A stretch of 9,208 bases of DNA from NCBI GenBank assembly GCA_031275075.1, contig JAISPI010000142.1, positions 1 through 9,208 on the forward strand, given 5' to 3'. The translations under genes were made by a program, and so were the position numbers. Under the pieces are notes generated by a model, which saw only the letters and a list, made by a program, of their open reading frames with translations, did not search any database and was not told the DNA's origin. The stretch comes from Burkholderiales bacterium. GTDB taxonomy: Bacteria > Pseudomonadota > Gammaproteobacteria > Burkholderiales > Casimicrobiaceae. Positions 1-7,116 of the stretch are shown one piece after another. Every line of letters begins with the position of its first letter. Position 1 is the first letter of the stretch.

Positions 1-1747
1 CCTGTGGCACCGCCTCCAGCAATCGTTGGGTATAAATGCTTTTCGGGTTCCGGTAAATCGAATCGGCGTCATTGATTTCGACGATTTCGCCGTCGCGCAT
101 CACCATCACCGTATCGCACAGGTAGCGCACCACCGCGAGATCGTGTGAAATAAACAGGTACGATACGCCAAGCTCCTCCTGAAGGTCTTTGAGCAGATTC
201 AGAATCTGCGCTTGCACCGAAACATCAAGCGCCGAAACCGGCTCATCGCAAATCAGTAATTCCGGCCCGATGGTCAGCGCCCGTGCCAACGCGATCCTCT
301 GCCGTTGGCCGCCGGAAAATTCATGCGGATATTTATCGAATGCTTCGTGATCCAGCCCGACGCGATGCAGCCAGTTGAACGCCAACGCCGTTGCCGCTTG
401 CCTGTCGGCGACGATCCGGTGCAACAGGATCGGTTCGAGCAAACTCTGTCCGATGGTGAAACGTGGGTTCAGTGATGCGTACGGATTTTGAAACACGATC
501 TGCATCCGTCGCCGGTAAGGCATGAACGCCTCTTCTGACAAAGCCGAAACTTCCTGCCCATCAAAACGTACCGTTCCGCCCGTCGCCTGATGCAGTCGCA
601 GTAGCGTCAGCCCCAGCGTTGTTTTGCCGCAGCCGGATTCGCCAACAATTCCCAATGTTTCGCCGCGCCGCAATGTGAACGACGCGTTTTTGACCGCAGG
701 GATTTCGTGGTGCCGCCACAAACCTTCACGCTTGAAAAAACTTTTTTTGAGATGACTGACTTCGAGTAAAAGCGGCGCTTTGCGCTCCTCTCCCGTTGCG
801 GGAGACAAACCCCCGTCGGCTTCGCCGACACCCCCTTTGGAAAGGGGGCTGGGGTTGGGAGAGAGAGGGGAAAGAGGTTGCGCTTCCGCCATGAAATCGT
901 CGATGGTCGGCAAGCGCTGCGGTACATCGTCGATGCGCGGACGGCATTGCAGTAGCGCCTGTGTATAGCGGTCGCGGGGCGATGAAAAAATTTGTTCCGC
1001 TTCCCCTGCTTCCCGAATTTCTCCATCTCGCATCACGATAATACGGTCAGCCAATTCGCCGACCAGCGCCAGATCGTGCGAAATAAACAAAATCGACATC
1101 CGATGCCGTGCCTTGAGCGTTTTCAACAGCTCGACGATTTGTTTCTGCACGGTTACATCGAGCGCCGTCGTCGGTTCATCGGCAATCAGCAGACGCGGCG
1201 TACACGCCAGCGCCATCGCAATCATTGCCCGTTGTTGCTGTCCGCCGGAAAGCTGGCTGGGGTAACGCGCCAGTGCGCGGCGCGGTTCCGGCAAACCAAC
1301 TTCATCAAGCAATTCGACGCAACGCGCTTGTGCCGTCGATGCCGACATTCCTTTGTGCAAACGCAACACTTCGGCAATCTGATAACCGATGGTAAACACC
1401 GGATTGAGCGATGTCATCGGCTCCTGAAAAATCATCGCCATGTCGGTGCCGCGCAAACGTCGCCGTTCTTCATCGCTGCAACGCAAAAGATCGCGATCCC
1501 GATATACGATCCTGCTCTCCTCCGTAATCTCGGCAATGTATTTCGGCAAAAGCCCCATCATCGCCAATGCCGTCACGCTCTTCCCGGAACCGGATTCACC
1601 GACCAGCGCCACGGTTTCGTCTTCATGAATCGTGAACGTCACCCCGCGCACCGCCACAAACGACGGCTGCCGCCGCCGGTAAAACGCCACTGACAATCGC
1701 TCGACAGAAAACAGCGTTGAAGAAGCCGCAGGCGTCGGAGTGTTCAT
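1..1747 (-). CDS. Fused double ATP-binding subunit of a peptide-type ABC importer (partial, C-terminus cut)
   Basis: This protein hydrolyses ATP on the cytoplasmic face to drive uptake through the two permeases encoded just upstream in the operon. The reading frame is open from the ATG at 1747 to the left edge (582 codons seen). Two complete ABC domains are visible. Domain 1 has Walker A GESGSGKS (50-57), Q-loop Q108, signature LSGGQ (166-170), Walker B LLIADEP (186-192) and H224. Domain 2 has Walker A GESGCGKT (369-376), Q420, FSGGQ (477-481), LLICDEP (497-503) and H535. All catalytic elements are intact. The fused arrangement is that of YejF and GsiA; usual family length is about 530-620, so probably only a few residues are missing. 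Its ATG overlaps the upstream permease stop by 4 bp (ATGA), implying translational coupling. The linker at about residues 292-321 is encoded by a hairpin-rich repeat. The exact substrate is not determinable; peptides are the family default. Confidence 0.95.
   Translation of the reverse strand, partial: MNTPTPAASSTLFSVERLSVAFYRRRQPSFVAVRGVTFTIHEDETVALVGESGSGKSVTALAMMGLLPKYIAEITEESRIVYRDRDLLRCSDEERRRLRGTDMAMIFQEPMTSLNPVFTIGYQIAEVLRLHKGMSASTAQARCVELLDEVGLPEPRRALARYPSQLSGGQQQRAMIAMALACTPRLLIADEPTTALDVTVQKQIVELLKTLKARHRMSILFISHDLALVGELADRIIVMRDGEIREAGEAEQIFSSPRDRYTQALLQCRPRIDDVPQRLPTIDDFMAEAQPLSPLSPNPSPLSKGGVGEADGGLSPATGEERKAPLLLEVSHLKKSFFKREGLWRHHEIPAVKNASFTLRRGETLGIVGESGCGKTTLGLTLLRLHQATGGTVRFDGQEVSALSEEAFMPYRRRMQIVFQNPYASLNPRFTIGQSLLEPILLHRIVADRQAATALAFNWLHRVGLDHEAFDKYPHEFSGGQRQRIALARALTIGPELLICDEPVSALDVSVQAQILNLLKDLQEELGVSYLFISHDLAVVRYLCDTVMVMRDGEIVEINDADSIYRNPKSIYTQRLLEAVPQ
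786..868. repeat. Multi-hairpin palindromic repeat lying in frame in the ATPase linker
   Basis: Three short perfect inverted repeats follow one another: ctcccg/cgggag (790-804, 3-nt loop), gtcggc/gccgac (815-829, 3-nt loop) and cccccttt/aaaggggg (831-848, 2-nt loop). An imperfect outer pair, cctctccc (787-794) against gggagaga (857-864), brackets them. Read in the gene frame it gives a low-complexity Pro/Ser/Gly-rich linker between the two ABC domains without breaking the frame. The composition resembles the dispersed REP/MITE-like elements with ctctccc..gggagag arms common in proteobacterial genomes. That this is a mobile or multicopy element is inference, since only one copy lies in this window. 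Confidence 0.7.
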
Positions 1748-2910
1748 GGCGCCACCCGTATTTTCGGATCCAGTGCGTCGCGCATTGCATCAGTCAACAA
1801 ACTGAACGCTGTTACAAGTAACGCCATCGCACCGCCCGCCGCTGCCAATTCCCACCACTTTCCGAGAATCAATTCTCGTTGCGCGTCGTTCAACATCGAT
1901 CCCCATGATACTTCGTCGACTGCCACCCCGAAACCGAGAAACGACAAAATCACTTCCGCCTTGATGAAGCCAACGGCCAGAAGCGATACCTTGACCAGCA
2001 CCACATGCGACACATTGGGCAAAATATGGGAAAAGAGAATTCGGCGATCCGGTACTCCGAAGGCGTGCGCCGCTTGTACATATTCACGTCCACGATGCTT
2101 GATGTACTCGGCGCGAATCAAACGAAAGACGCCGGTCCAGCCAGTCAACCCAAGAATCAGAATGACCGTCATCACGCCGCGCTGTTGCAACACCGCCGCC
2201 ACCGCCAAAATCAACAGCAAATAGGGAATGGCGCTGAACACGTTGTACACCCAGTTCAGCACATCGTCGGCACGACCGCCGTAGTAACCGGCCAATGCAC
2301 CCAGCAACGTTCCCAACAGCGTTGCCAGCAATGCAGCGCTTAATCCGACGATGATTGATGTCTGCGAGCCTTTGACCGTCTTTTCCAGAACGTCACGCCC
2401 CCAGCGATCCCCACCAAACGGAAGGCTCGCGCGTTTTTCTTTTTCTACGGTCAGCGTCTTATCGTCCGCACCCAAGGAGCGCAAGGTCTCAGCCAAAGGA
2501 TCCATAATACGGTTTTCCGGCAACGCATCATCTTCACCGCGCAAACGCACAAGCGTCTCTGCCAACGGATCGACTACCGTCGATGGTGGCAACGCCTCCA
2601 TGCTCTGCGTTTTCTCCATCGTCTGTGCTGCCCGCTGCGCGGCATTACCCACTGCTTCCGGCACAGCAGGCGTCAGCAATCCCCACAAATCGGGCGGTGC
2701 GTCATGAATCCCCACTTCTTTATTCCAGTTGCCAGCAATCACGCCCAACGCCGACAACAGCACCATGATAAAAAACGCGGCAACGATGACAAGCGATGAT
2801 ACCCCGATCCGATCATCACGAAACCGTTGCCAGGCAAGCGACCAGAAACCGCCGCCGCGCTTTTCGGGAACCGCTGCCGCCTCGAAGGAATGAAGCCTCT
2901 CTGCCATCAT
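1744..2910 (-). CDS. ABC transporter permease, OppC/DppC/YejE type
   Basis: Inner-membrane permease that pairs with the neighbouring OppB-type permease to form the translocation path for peptide-like substrates. The 388-residue product has a cytoplasmic N-terminus, a first membrane helix at about 36-58, a long periplasmic segment (about 60-180) and a binding-protein-dependent permease domain with helices at about 184-208, 220-242, 247-265, 302-325 and 354-373. The ABC-coupling EAA loop is visible at about 276-299 (EYVQAAHAFG through the ILPN end). The permease domain is introduced by the FGGDRWGRD motif (165-172) typical of the OppC class. The periplasmic segment is longer than usual and carries a tandem repeat starting DPLAETL at residues 114 and 137. 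Two adjacent ATGs (2910, 2907) are possible starts; an AGG core sits 3 or 6 nt upstream, so 2907 is slightly better spaced. The stop overlaps the ATPase start by 4 bp; the upstream permease stop lies 4 bp before. Confidence 0.93.
   Translation of the reverse strand: MMAERLHSFEAAAVPEKRGGGFWSLAWQRFRDDRIGVSSLVIVAAFFIMVLLSALGVIAGNWNKEVGIHDAPPDLWGLLTPAVPEAVGNAAQRAAQTMEKTQSMEALPPSTVVDPLAETLVRLRGEDDALPENRIMDPLAETLRSLGADDKTLTVEKEKRASLPFGGDRWGRDVLEKTVKGSQTSIIVGLSAALLATLLGTLLGALAGYYGGRADDVLNWVYNVFSAIPYLLLILAVAAVLQQRGVMTVILILGLTGWTGVFRLIRAEYIKHRGREYVQAAHAFGVPDRRILFSHILPNVSHVVLVKVSLLAVGFIKAEVILSFLGFGVAVDEVSWGSMLNDAQRELILGKWWELAAAGGAMALLVTAFSLLTDAMRDALDPKIRVAP
2452..2571 (-). repeat. Internal tandem duplication within the permease periplasmic segment
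   Basis: Residues 114-130 and 137-153 of the permease both begin DPLAETL and continue with a similar Leu/Gly/Asp pattern (10 of 17 identical by hand alignment, 23-residue spacing). The codons have diverged at several synonymous positions, so the duplication does not look recent. Function unknown; it lies outside the predicted membrane helices. Confidence 0.6.
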
Positions 2911-2914
2911 CCGC

Positions 2915-3853
2915 CTACTTTAGTTCGACCCGCGGATCAACCGCTTTGTAGATCAGATCAGCCGCCAGATTGGCGAACATTGTCGCCACTGCGACATAAA
3001 CCGTAATCGCCTTGATCACCGGAAAATCCGAACGCTCGACCGCCAAAAGCACTTCACGGCCAATCCCCGGGATCGAGAAAAAGCGTTCGATCAAAAACGC
3101 GCCTACCAGAAGCCCCGGTAACGCTGCCATCACATAAGTGACAATCGGAATCGAAGCGTTACGCAACACATGCACCCATAGAATGCGCGTTTCCGACAAC
3201 CCTTTGGCGCGTGCCGTGCGCACGTAGTCCTGCTCGATCTCATCAAGCATGAAAGAACGGAAAAGCCGCAGATCGGGCGCCAGTCCGACGCAAAGGCCGA
3301 TCAAAATCGGTAGCGCCGCATAGGTCGCCAGATTCGTCCACAGCGAATCGCCCCAGCCCTGTACCGGAAACCACCCTAATCGAAAAGCGAACACATACTG
3401 AAAAACGATGATGTACACCAGAATCGAAATTGACATGCCGACCGTGCACGCCACCATCACCATCCGATCCGTCAGCGTTCGGCGAAAGCGCGCCACAACC
3501 AACGACAATGCAATCGCCAACAACGTCCCAAGCACCAGCAGCGGCACCAGCACCGTCAACGAAGGACCCAAACGCGTTTTCAAAATATCGGATACCGGCT
3601 CGTTGGTGCTCCAGCTTGCGCCGAAATCAGCCGTAACGATTTGCTTCAGAAAAATACCGATCTGCACATAGGCCGGACGATCAACGCCCAACTGGTGACG
3701 AATGTTGGCGATCTGTGCTTCGCTGGAAATTTTTCCCGCCAGAATATACGCCGGATCGCCACCGACCCAATTGAACAAGACGAACAGCAACAACACGACG
3801 CCCAACATGGTCGGGATCATTTGCAACAATCGACGAACGATATAGGCAGTCAT
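2915..3853 (-). CDS. ABC transporter permease, OppB/DppB/YejB type
   Basis: First inner-membrane permease of the importer; it forms the transport channel with the OppC-type partner downstream. The 312-residue product starts MTAYIVRRLLQMIPTMLG, the classic OppB-class N-terminus with helix 1 at about 9-30, followed by a periplasmic segment with the family pattern LGVDRP (55-60) and FGAS (77-80). More helices lie at about 99-120, 133-155, 178-195, 236-256 and 281-301. The EAA coupling loop is at 209-232 (DYVRTARAKG through VLRN), and the protein ends with the usual VDPR. I prefer ATG 3853 because the N-terminus then matches the family. A longer start at 3898 would overlap the upstream stop and add a charged, unconserved leader. 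No strong Shine-Dalgarno precedes 3853; translation may be coupled to the binding-protein gene ending 22 bp upstream. It lacks the long insert after helix 1 seen in E. coli YejB, so it is closer to OppB/DppB. Confidence 0.94.
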   Translation of the reverse strand: MTAYIVRRLLQMIPTMLGVVLLLFVLFNWVGGDPAYILAGKISSEAQIANIRHQLGVDRPAYVQIGIFLKQIVTADFGASWSTNEPVSDILKTRLGPSLTVLVPLLVLGTLLAIALSLVVARFRRTLTDRMVMVACTVGMSISILVYIIVFQYVFAFRLGWFPVQGWGDSLWTNLATYAALPILIGLCVGLAPDLRLFRSFMLDEIEQDYVRTARAKGLSETRILWVHVLRNASIPIVTYVMAALPGLLVGAFLIERFFSIPGIGREVLLAVERSDFPVIKAITVYVAVATMFANLAADLIYKAVDPRVELK

Positions 3854-3875
3854 GATTGAGTCAAATTCTAGCTGC

Positions 3876-5690
3876 TCACGGCGCTTTCGCCGGATCAATA
3901 TCGAGATAAATCCACGTTGCGTTCATGACCGGATGTTTTTTATAGCCGAGTACCCAAGGACGGATCAACGTATTGCGTTCGCGCGAAACCCCAAGAACCC
4001 AAGCGCCATCAACCTCCATCTGCCGCGTCATCTCCAGAAATAAATGATTGCGTTCCGGAGAATCCGGCAGCTTGCGCGATGCTTCATAAAGAGCATCAAA
4101 CGCTTTCGATTCGTAGCAGCCGTTGTTGCTTTGGCCGGTGTTCGGCCCGTACAAAAGCTGCACAAAATTGTCGCCGTCCGGATAATCCGCTATCCAGGCA
4201 GATCCCCACATCTGCAACTGACAGGCTTTTGCCGCTTTGAGGTTATCTGAAAACTTGCCCGGCTGAAACTCAATGCGAACACCGATCACGTCCATCGCTT
4301 TTTTCCACAATTCGTTGAACTGCCGATCAAGCGATGTTGTTCCGGTGGCGTACTTCAACAACAACGGCGAACCATCGGGCATTGTTCGAAAACCATTCTT
4401 TCCCCTCTTGAAGCCAAAACTGTCGAGCAATTTATTGGCCAATGCCGGATTGTACGTATTCAAAGGCTTGTAGCGCGGATCATGCCCCACCACACCGACC
4501 GGAATCGGCATCGTTGCCAAAACCGCCTGACCTTTGCGAATCACTTCGATTTCTTCCTCACGGTTGTACGCCATAATGATGGCTCGGCGCAACGCCAGTT
4601 TTTCTTTCTCAAAGCCGCCTACCGTTGGGTCACGGAAATTGAAAAAGGTGTACGTCAATTCGGGATCAATGGCTCTTATCGCTTTTACGCCTTGCTCGCG
4701 CCAAGCCGGTCTCATCTCTCCTTTTTCATCGAAAACTTCCGAGCGAAAACTGCCAACGCCACTAAAATCAAGTTCGTTGCGCTTGAACGCCAACCATGAC
4801 GATTGCTCTTCCTCGATGATCGAAATTTCAACACGGTCGATCAGCGGCAAACGTTTCCCCTGCATGATGCGTACCAGTTCCGCATCCACGTCTTCGCTTA
4901 CTGCAAAATCCCATGCCATCCCGCGATATTCCGGATTTTTTTCGAGCACGATACGCGCGCCACGCGTCCATTGTTTCAAAACATAAGGACCGGTTCCCAC
5001 CGGATGCGCCATCGTATCGTTACCGTATTTCTCTACCACTTCACGCGCTACGGCAGAAAACGGCGTATGCGCGGCAATATAATTGAAATTGTAATCCGGT
5101 TCCAATAAACGGATTTGCAGCGTATAGCGATCCAGCGCCCTCAACCCCTCGACATCGGTATCGTAGTCATATTTCCCGGTCTGCTTTTCCGTCGCTGCCA
5201 ACGCGTCCAATCCGATGATTTTTCCCTCAATCATGAAAGCCCATGGCGAACGGACTTTCGGGTCAAGTATGCGTTTGAAACTGTAAACATAATCGGCAGC
5301 AGTCAACTCTCGCGGCTTGCCGCCAAACGCCGGTTCAGGATGGAACTGAATGCCGGAGCGTATTTTGAATGTGTATGTTTTGCCGCCGTCGGTCACTTCC
5401 GGTAACGTTTCCGCCGTCATCGGCGCCAAACGCGCCGGTCGCGCCAGATAGTCATAGGTCAAAAGTCGTTCGAAAATGGCTTCATTGACGGTGTTGGAGT
5501 AGTAGTCGGAGACACGTGGCGGATCAAAACCGGTTTCCGCTGCCGGAAAGGCCAACCGTATGGTTTTACGCGGTTCGGTTTTGGCGGGTTGAGAGAGCGC
5601 CGCATTCGAAAAACACGACAACGCTCCCCACAAGATTGCCCACAGCACCGGATACCATACTGCACTTCCCGTTAAACGAACTAAACGCAA
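3876..5690 (-). CDS. Periplasmic substrate-binding protein, family 5 (OppA/DppA/YejA-like)
   Basis: Captures the substrate (family norm: peptides or peptide-like molecules) in the periplasm and delivers it to the two permeases. From the TTG at 5690 the product has 604 residues. It begins with a signal peptide: Arg2 and Arg5, a hydrophobic core about 11-27 and likely cleavage near SNA (28-30). Family 5 signatures follow: the N-terminal stretch IRLAFPAAETGFDPPR (44-59), YTFKIRSGIQFHPEP (106-120) with an ADYVYSFKRILDP segment after it, and a HPVGTGPYVLKQW motif in the middle domain. Start choice: no in-frame ATG lies near the signal sequence; TTG 5690 has a strong GAGGGAG ribosome site 7 nt upstream. 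The open frame extends to an ATG at 5834, but that would run antisense into the glycosylase gene and bury the signal peptide. It is the first gene of the importer operon, with the permease 22 bp after its stop. A lipoprotein reading (Cys26) is unlikely because the preceding residues are a poor lipobox. Confidence 0.93.
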   Translation of the reverse strand: MRLVRLTGSAVWYPVLWAILWGALSCFSNAALSQPAKTEPRKTIRLAFPAAETGFDPPRVSDYYSNTVNEAIFERLLTYDYLARPARLAPMTAETLPEVTDGGKTYTFKIRSGIQFHPEPAFGGKPRELTAADYVYSFKRILDPKVRSPWAFMIEGKIIGLDALAATEKQTGKYDYDTDVEGLRALDRYTLQIRLLEPDYNFNYIAAHTPFSAVAREVVEKYGNDTMAHPVGTGPYVLKQWTRGARIVLEKNPEYRGMAWDFAVSEDVDAELVRIMQGKRLPLIDRVEISIIEEEQSSWLAFKRNELDFSGVGSFRSEVFDEKGEMRPAWREQGVKAIRAIDPELTYTFFNFRDPTVGGFEKEKLALRRAIIMAYNREEEIEVIRKGQAVLATMPIPVGVVGHDPRYKPLNTYNPALANKLLDSFGFKRGKNGFRTMPDGSPLLLKYATGTTSLDRQFNELWKKAMDVIGVRIEFQPGKFSDNLKAAKACQLQMWGSAWIADYPDGDNFVQLLYGPNTGQSNNGCYESKAFDALYEASRKLPDSPERNHLFLEMTRQMEVDGAWVLGVSRERNTLIRPWVLGYKKHPVMNATWIYLDIDPAKAP

Positions 5691-5712
5691 CGCTGTTCTC
5701 CCTCTTGGATGA

Positions 5713-5742
5713 TTGGGTGCCTGAATCCCGTCCCGTGATAAT
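5713..5742 (+). promoter_or_regulatory. Candidate promoter of the DNA glycosylase gene
   Basis: TTGGGT (5713-5718) and GATAAT (5737-5742, 5 of 6 with TATAAT) are separated by 18 bp, giving a predicted transcription start near 5749. This supports translation from ATG 5777 rather than ATG 5741, which lies inside the -10. The -35 match is only 3 of 6. Confidence 0.35.
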
Positions 5743-5748
5743 GTACCA
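5737..5748 (-). promoter_or_regulatory. Possible extended -10 for the importer operon
   Basis: On the minus strand the sequence TGGTACATT reads as an extended -10 (TG-n-TACATT, 4 of 6 with TATAAT) about 50 bp before the TTG start. No convincing -35 accompanies it. It overlaps the -10 candidate of the divergent glycosylase gene, so the two promoters would compete if both are real. Weak evidence. Confidence 0.2.
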
Positions 5749-5776
5749 TTGGATTTTTCAAAACGGTAACCCCTCC

Positions 5777-6421
5777 ATGAAACCCGAGTACTGGAACCGT
5801 GCCATCCGTCTGCTTTCACGCCGCGATCCCGCACTGCACGGCTTGATCAAAGCCTACCCGGAGTTCCATCTGCGCAGGCGCAGCGACGCTTTTACCGCGC
5901 TCGCCCGCGCCATTGTCGGACAACAGATCTCGGTCAAGGCGGCAGACGCCGTTTGGCGACGTTTTGTCACCGTTGTCGATCCCGGTCATGCCGACGTTGC
6001 CTTTCCCGCTGTGGTGCCAACCAAGGTTGCCTCGATGACGCCGGACGCTCTGCGCAGCGCCGGACTGTCGCAGCGCAAAGCCGAATACATGCAAGACCTC
6101 GCTCGCCGTTTTGCCGACGGTTCATTGAATCCGGAGACTTGGAAGACGCTGTCTGACGAAGCGTTGATTGAAGTGCTCGTTGCCGTTAAAGGTATCGGAC
6201 GCTGGACGGTAGAAATGTTTTTGATCTTTCACGAACTGCGCGCCGATGTCTTCCCGATCGCCGATCTCGGACTGCAAAAAGCAATCCGGCTGCATTACGC
6301 CGGCGACCATCCTCTCAGCCTCGAAGAAATGCAGCTATTGGCTGAATCGTGGCGGCCATACCGCAGCGTTGCCACCTGGTATCTGTGGCGTTCGCTCGAT
6401 CCATTGCCAGTAGAGTATTGA
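5777..6421 (+). CDS. alkA: DNA-3-methyladenine glycosylase II, HhH-GPD family (short AlkA type)
   Basis: Base-excision repair enzyme that removes alkylated bases such as 3-methyladenine from DNA, leaving an abasic site. The 214-residue product carries the HhH-GPD fold. A conserved ALARAIVGQQIS segment at 41-52 is followed by a helix-hairpin-helix with VKGIGRWT (137-144). The catalytic aspartate is D163 in PIADLGLQKAI. The length fits the compact bacterial AlkA-like proteins that lack the N-terminal domain of E. coli AlkA (282 residues). The start MKPEYWNRAI matches the family N-terminus and lies downstream of a plausible promoter; ATG 5741 in frame would add 12 residues. The ribosome site is poor. 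The gene diverges from the importer operon and its stop is 7 bp from that of the convergent NlpC/P60 gene. No ada-like or alkylation-response gene is next to it, so regulation is not evident. The gene symbol reflects the family rather than proven orthology. Confidence 0.92.
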   Translation: MKPEYWNRAIRLLSRRDPALHGLIKAYPEFHLRRRSDAFTALARAIVGQQISVKAADAVWRRFVTVVDPGHADVAFPAVVPTKVASMTPDALRSAGLSQRKAEYMQDLARRFADGSLNPETWKTLSDEALIEVLVAVKGIGRWTVEMFLIFHELRADVFPIADLGLQKAIRLHYAGDHPLSLEEMQLLAESWRPYRSVATWYLWRSLDPLPVEY

Positions 6422-6428
6422 GGTGATA

Positions 6429-6968
6429 TCAATCGAGATACGTTCGCGCCGCTTCAAAACGTTTGGCGAAATAGCGGCTGCCGAGATTGTCAATACGCAC
6501 TTGACCACTGGTCGATGGCGCATGAATGAACCGATTGTCGCCGATGTAAATACCGACATGCGATAAGGGACGATTCAACGTATTGAAAAAAACCAGATCG
6601 CCCGGCCGCAACTGATCCCGTCCAATCGGCGTTCCCTGTCTGGCAATATCGGCAGCACTGCCGCTGACTTTGACACCTGCCGCTTGCGCATAAATGTAAC
6701 TCACCATCCCGCTGCAATCGAACCCCGCCTGTGGATTCTTGCCGCCGAAACGGTAACCGGTATCGAGCAGACTCAATGCGTAAAGCACAACCTCCCGCCC
6801 TTTTTCGGTCGGCGGCAAACCCATTGTCTTCGATTCGACGAAAGACGCGCTGTCCGACTGTCTTCCCCTCCCGCCGCACGCAGCAAGAAAAAGCACCGCA
6901 AGACACACTGTGTGAAAACGGCGGCGATTTGGATTTAGGAGAGGTACATCGCCCTTTTGTCGTCTCAC
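6429..6968 (-). CDS. NlpC/P60 family peptidoglycan endopeptidase, lipoprotein
   Basis: Cell-wall hydrolase predicted to cut stem peptides in peptidoglycan and to be membrane anchored in the envelope. From GTG 6968 it has 179 residues. An Arg-rich n-region is followed by a hydrophobic stretch ending in the lipobox LAAC (Cys31). The NlpC/P60 domain has catalytic Cys85 in FDCSGM, His137 in SHVGIYIG and His149 in FIHAPS, so the active site is intact. LRPGDLVFF (120-128) is a further family hallmark. Start choice: GTG 6968 has CCGGAG (GGAG at 6978-6981) 9 nt upstream, whereas TTG 6986, six codons earlier, has no ribosome site. It is related to E. coli Spr/MepS and NlpC in architecture, but I cannot assign one. 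The gene converges with alkA with no terminator room between them and diverges from sodC. Confidence 0.93.
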   Translation of the reverse strand: MRRQKGDVPLLNPNRRRFHTVCLAVLFLAACGGRGRQSDSASFVESKTMGLPPTEKGREVVLYALSLLDTGYRFGGKNPQAGFDCSGMVSYIYAQAAGVKVSGSAADIARQGTPIGRDQLRPGDLVFFNTLNRPLSHVGIYIGDNRFIHAPSTSGQVRIDNLGSRYFAKRFEAARTYLD

Positions 6969-7010
6969 GAATACATTCTCCGGCAATTTTATATTTTGTT
7001 AATCGAGGCT

Positions 7011-7052
7011 ATTATTAATATCAATAATAATGGAAAATGGTTCTGGTAAGAT
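7011..7052 (+). promoter_or_regulatory. sodC upstream module: FNR/CRP-like site plus -10
   Basis: ATTAT-TAAT-ATCAA (7011-7024) has one perfect FNR-type half site (ATCAA) and one weak one; the wider region is near-palindromic (ATTATTA..TAATAAT). TAAGAT (7047-7052), preceded by TG one base upstream, is a possible extended -10. The site centre (7017.5) would sit at about -41.5 from a start near 7059, the classic class II activator position. The same layout occurs before ccp. An alternative -10, TATAAA at 7071-7076, would shift the start to about 7083. Regulator identity is inference. Confidence 0.4.
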
Positions 7053-7116
7053 CGATTATTCAGCGTGCATTATAAAGTATGTTGATTTTTTCCAACCCTT
7101 TTTTGAAGAGGCTTTT

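Noticed and set aside
992..1693. Long plus-strand open frame of 233 codons and other frames opposite the ATPase gene
   Set aside because: They lie antisense to a gene with both full sets of ABC motifs; the translations are Arg/His-rich and resemble no family, as expected for a mirror of a GC-moderate gene.
1..5690. Calling the importer a microcin C (Yej) transporter
   Set aside because: Gene order matches yejABEF, but the OppB-type permease lacks the long insert of E. coli YejB, and substrate cannot be read from sequence; kept as a general peptide-type importer.
5516..5776. Longer glycosylase start at ATG 5516
   Set aside because: The extension is antisense to the binding-protein signal peptide region, resembles no family and lies upstream of the candidate promoter.
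5691..5834. Longer binding-protein start at ATG 5834
   Set aside because: It would place 48 charged residues before the signal peptide and overlap alkA in antisense; TTG 5690 has a strong ribosome site at correct spacing.
6417..6434. Inverted repeat attga..tcaat at the alkA/NlpC junction as a bidirectional terminator
   Set aside because: The stem is only 5 bp and AT-rich, with no T tract on either side.
7011..7031. Fur or PerR box at the AT-rich dyad before sodC
   Set aside because: The dyad is AT-rich enough to suggest one, but it does not follow the GATAAT-type hexamer array, and the ccp copy departs further; a CRP/FNR-like layout with the -41.5 position explains both copies better.
7030..7116. 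Longer sodC start at 7030
   Set aside because: No ribosome site, overlaps the regulatory module and would bury the signal peptide; ATG 7117 fits all criteria.
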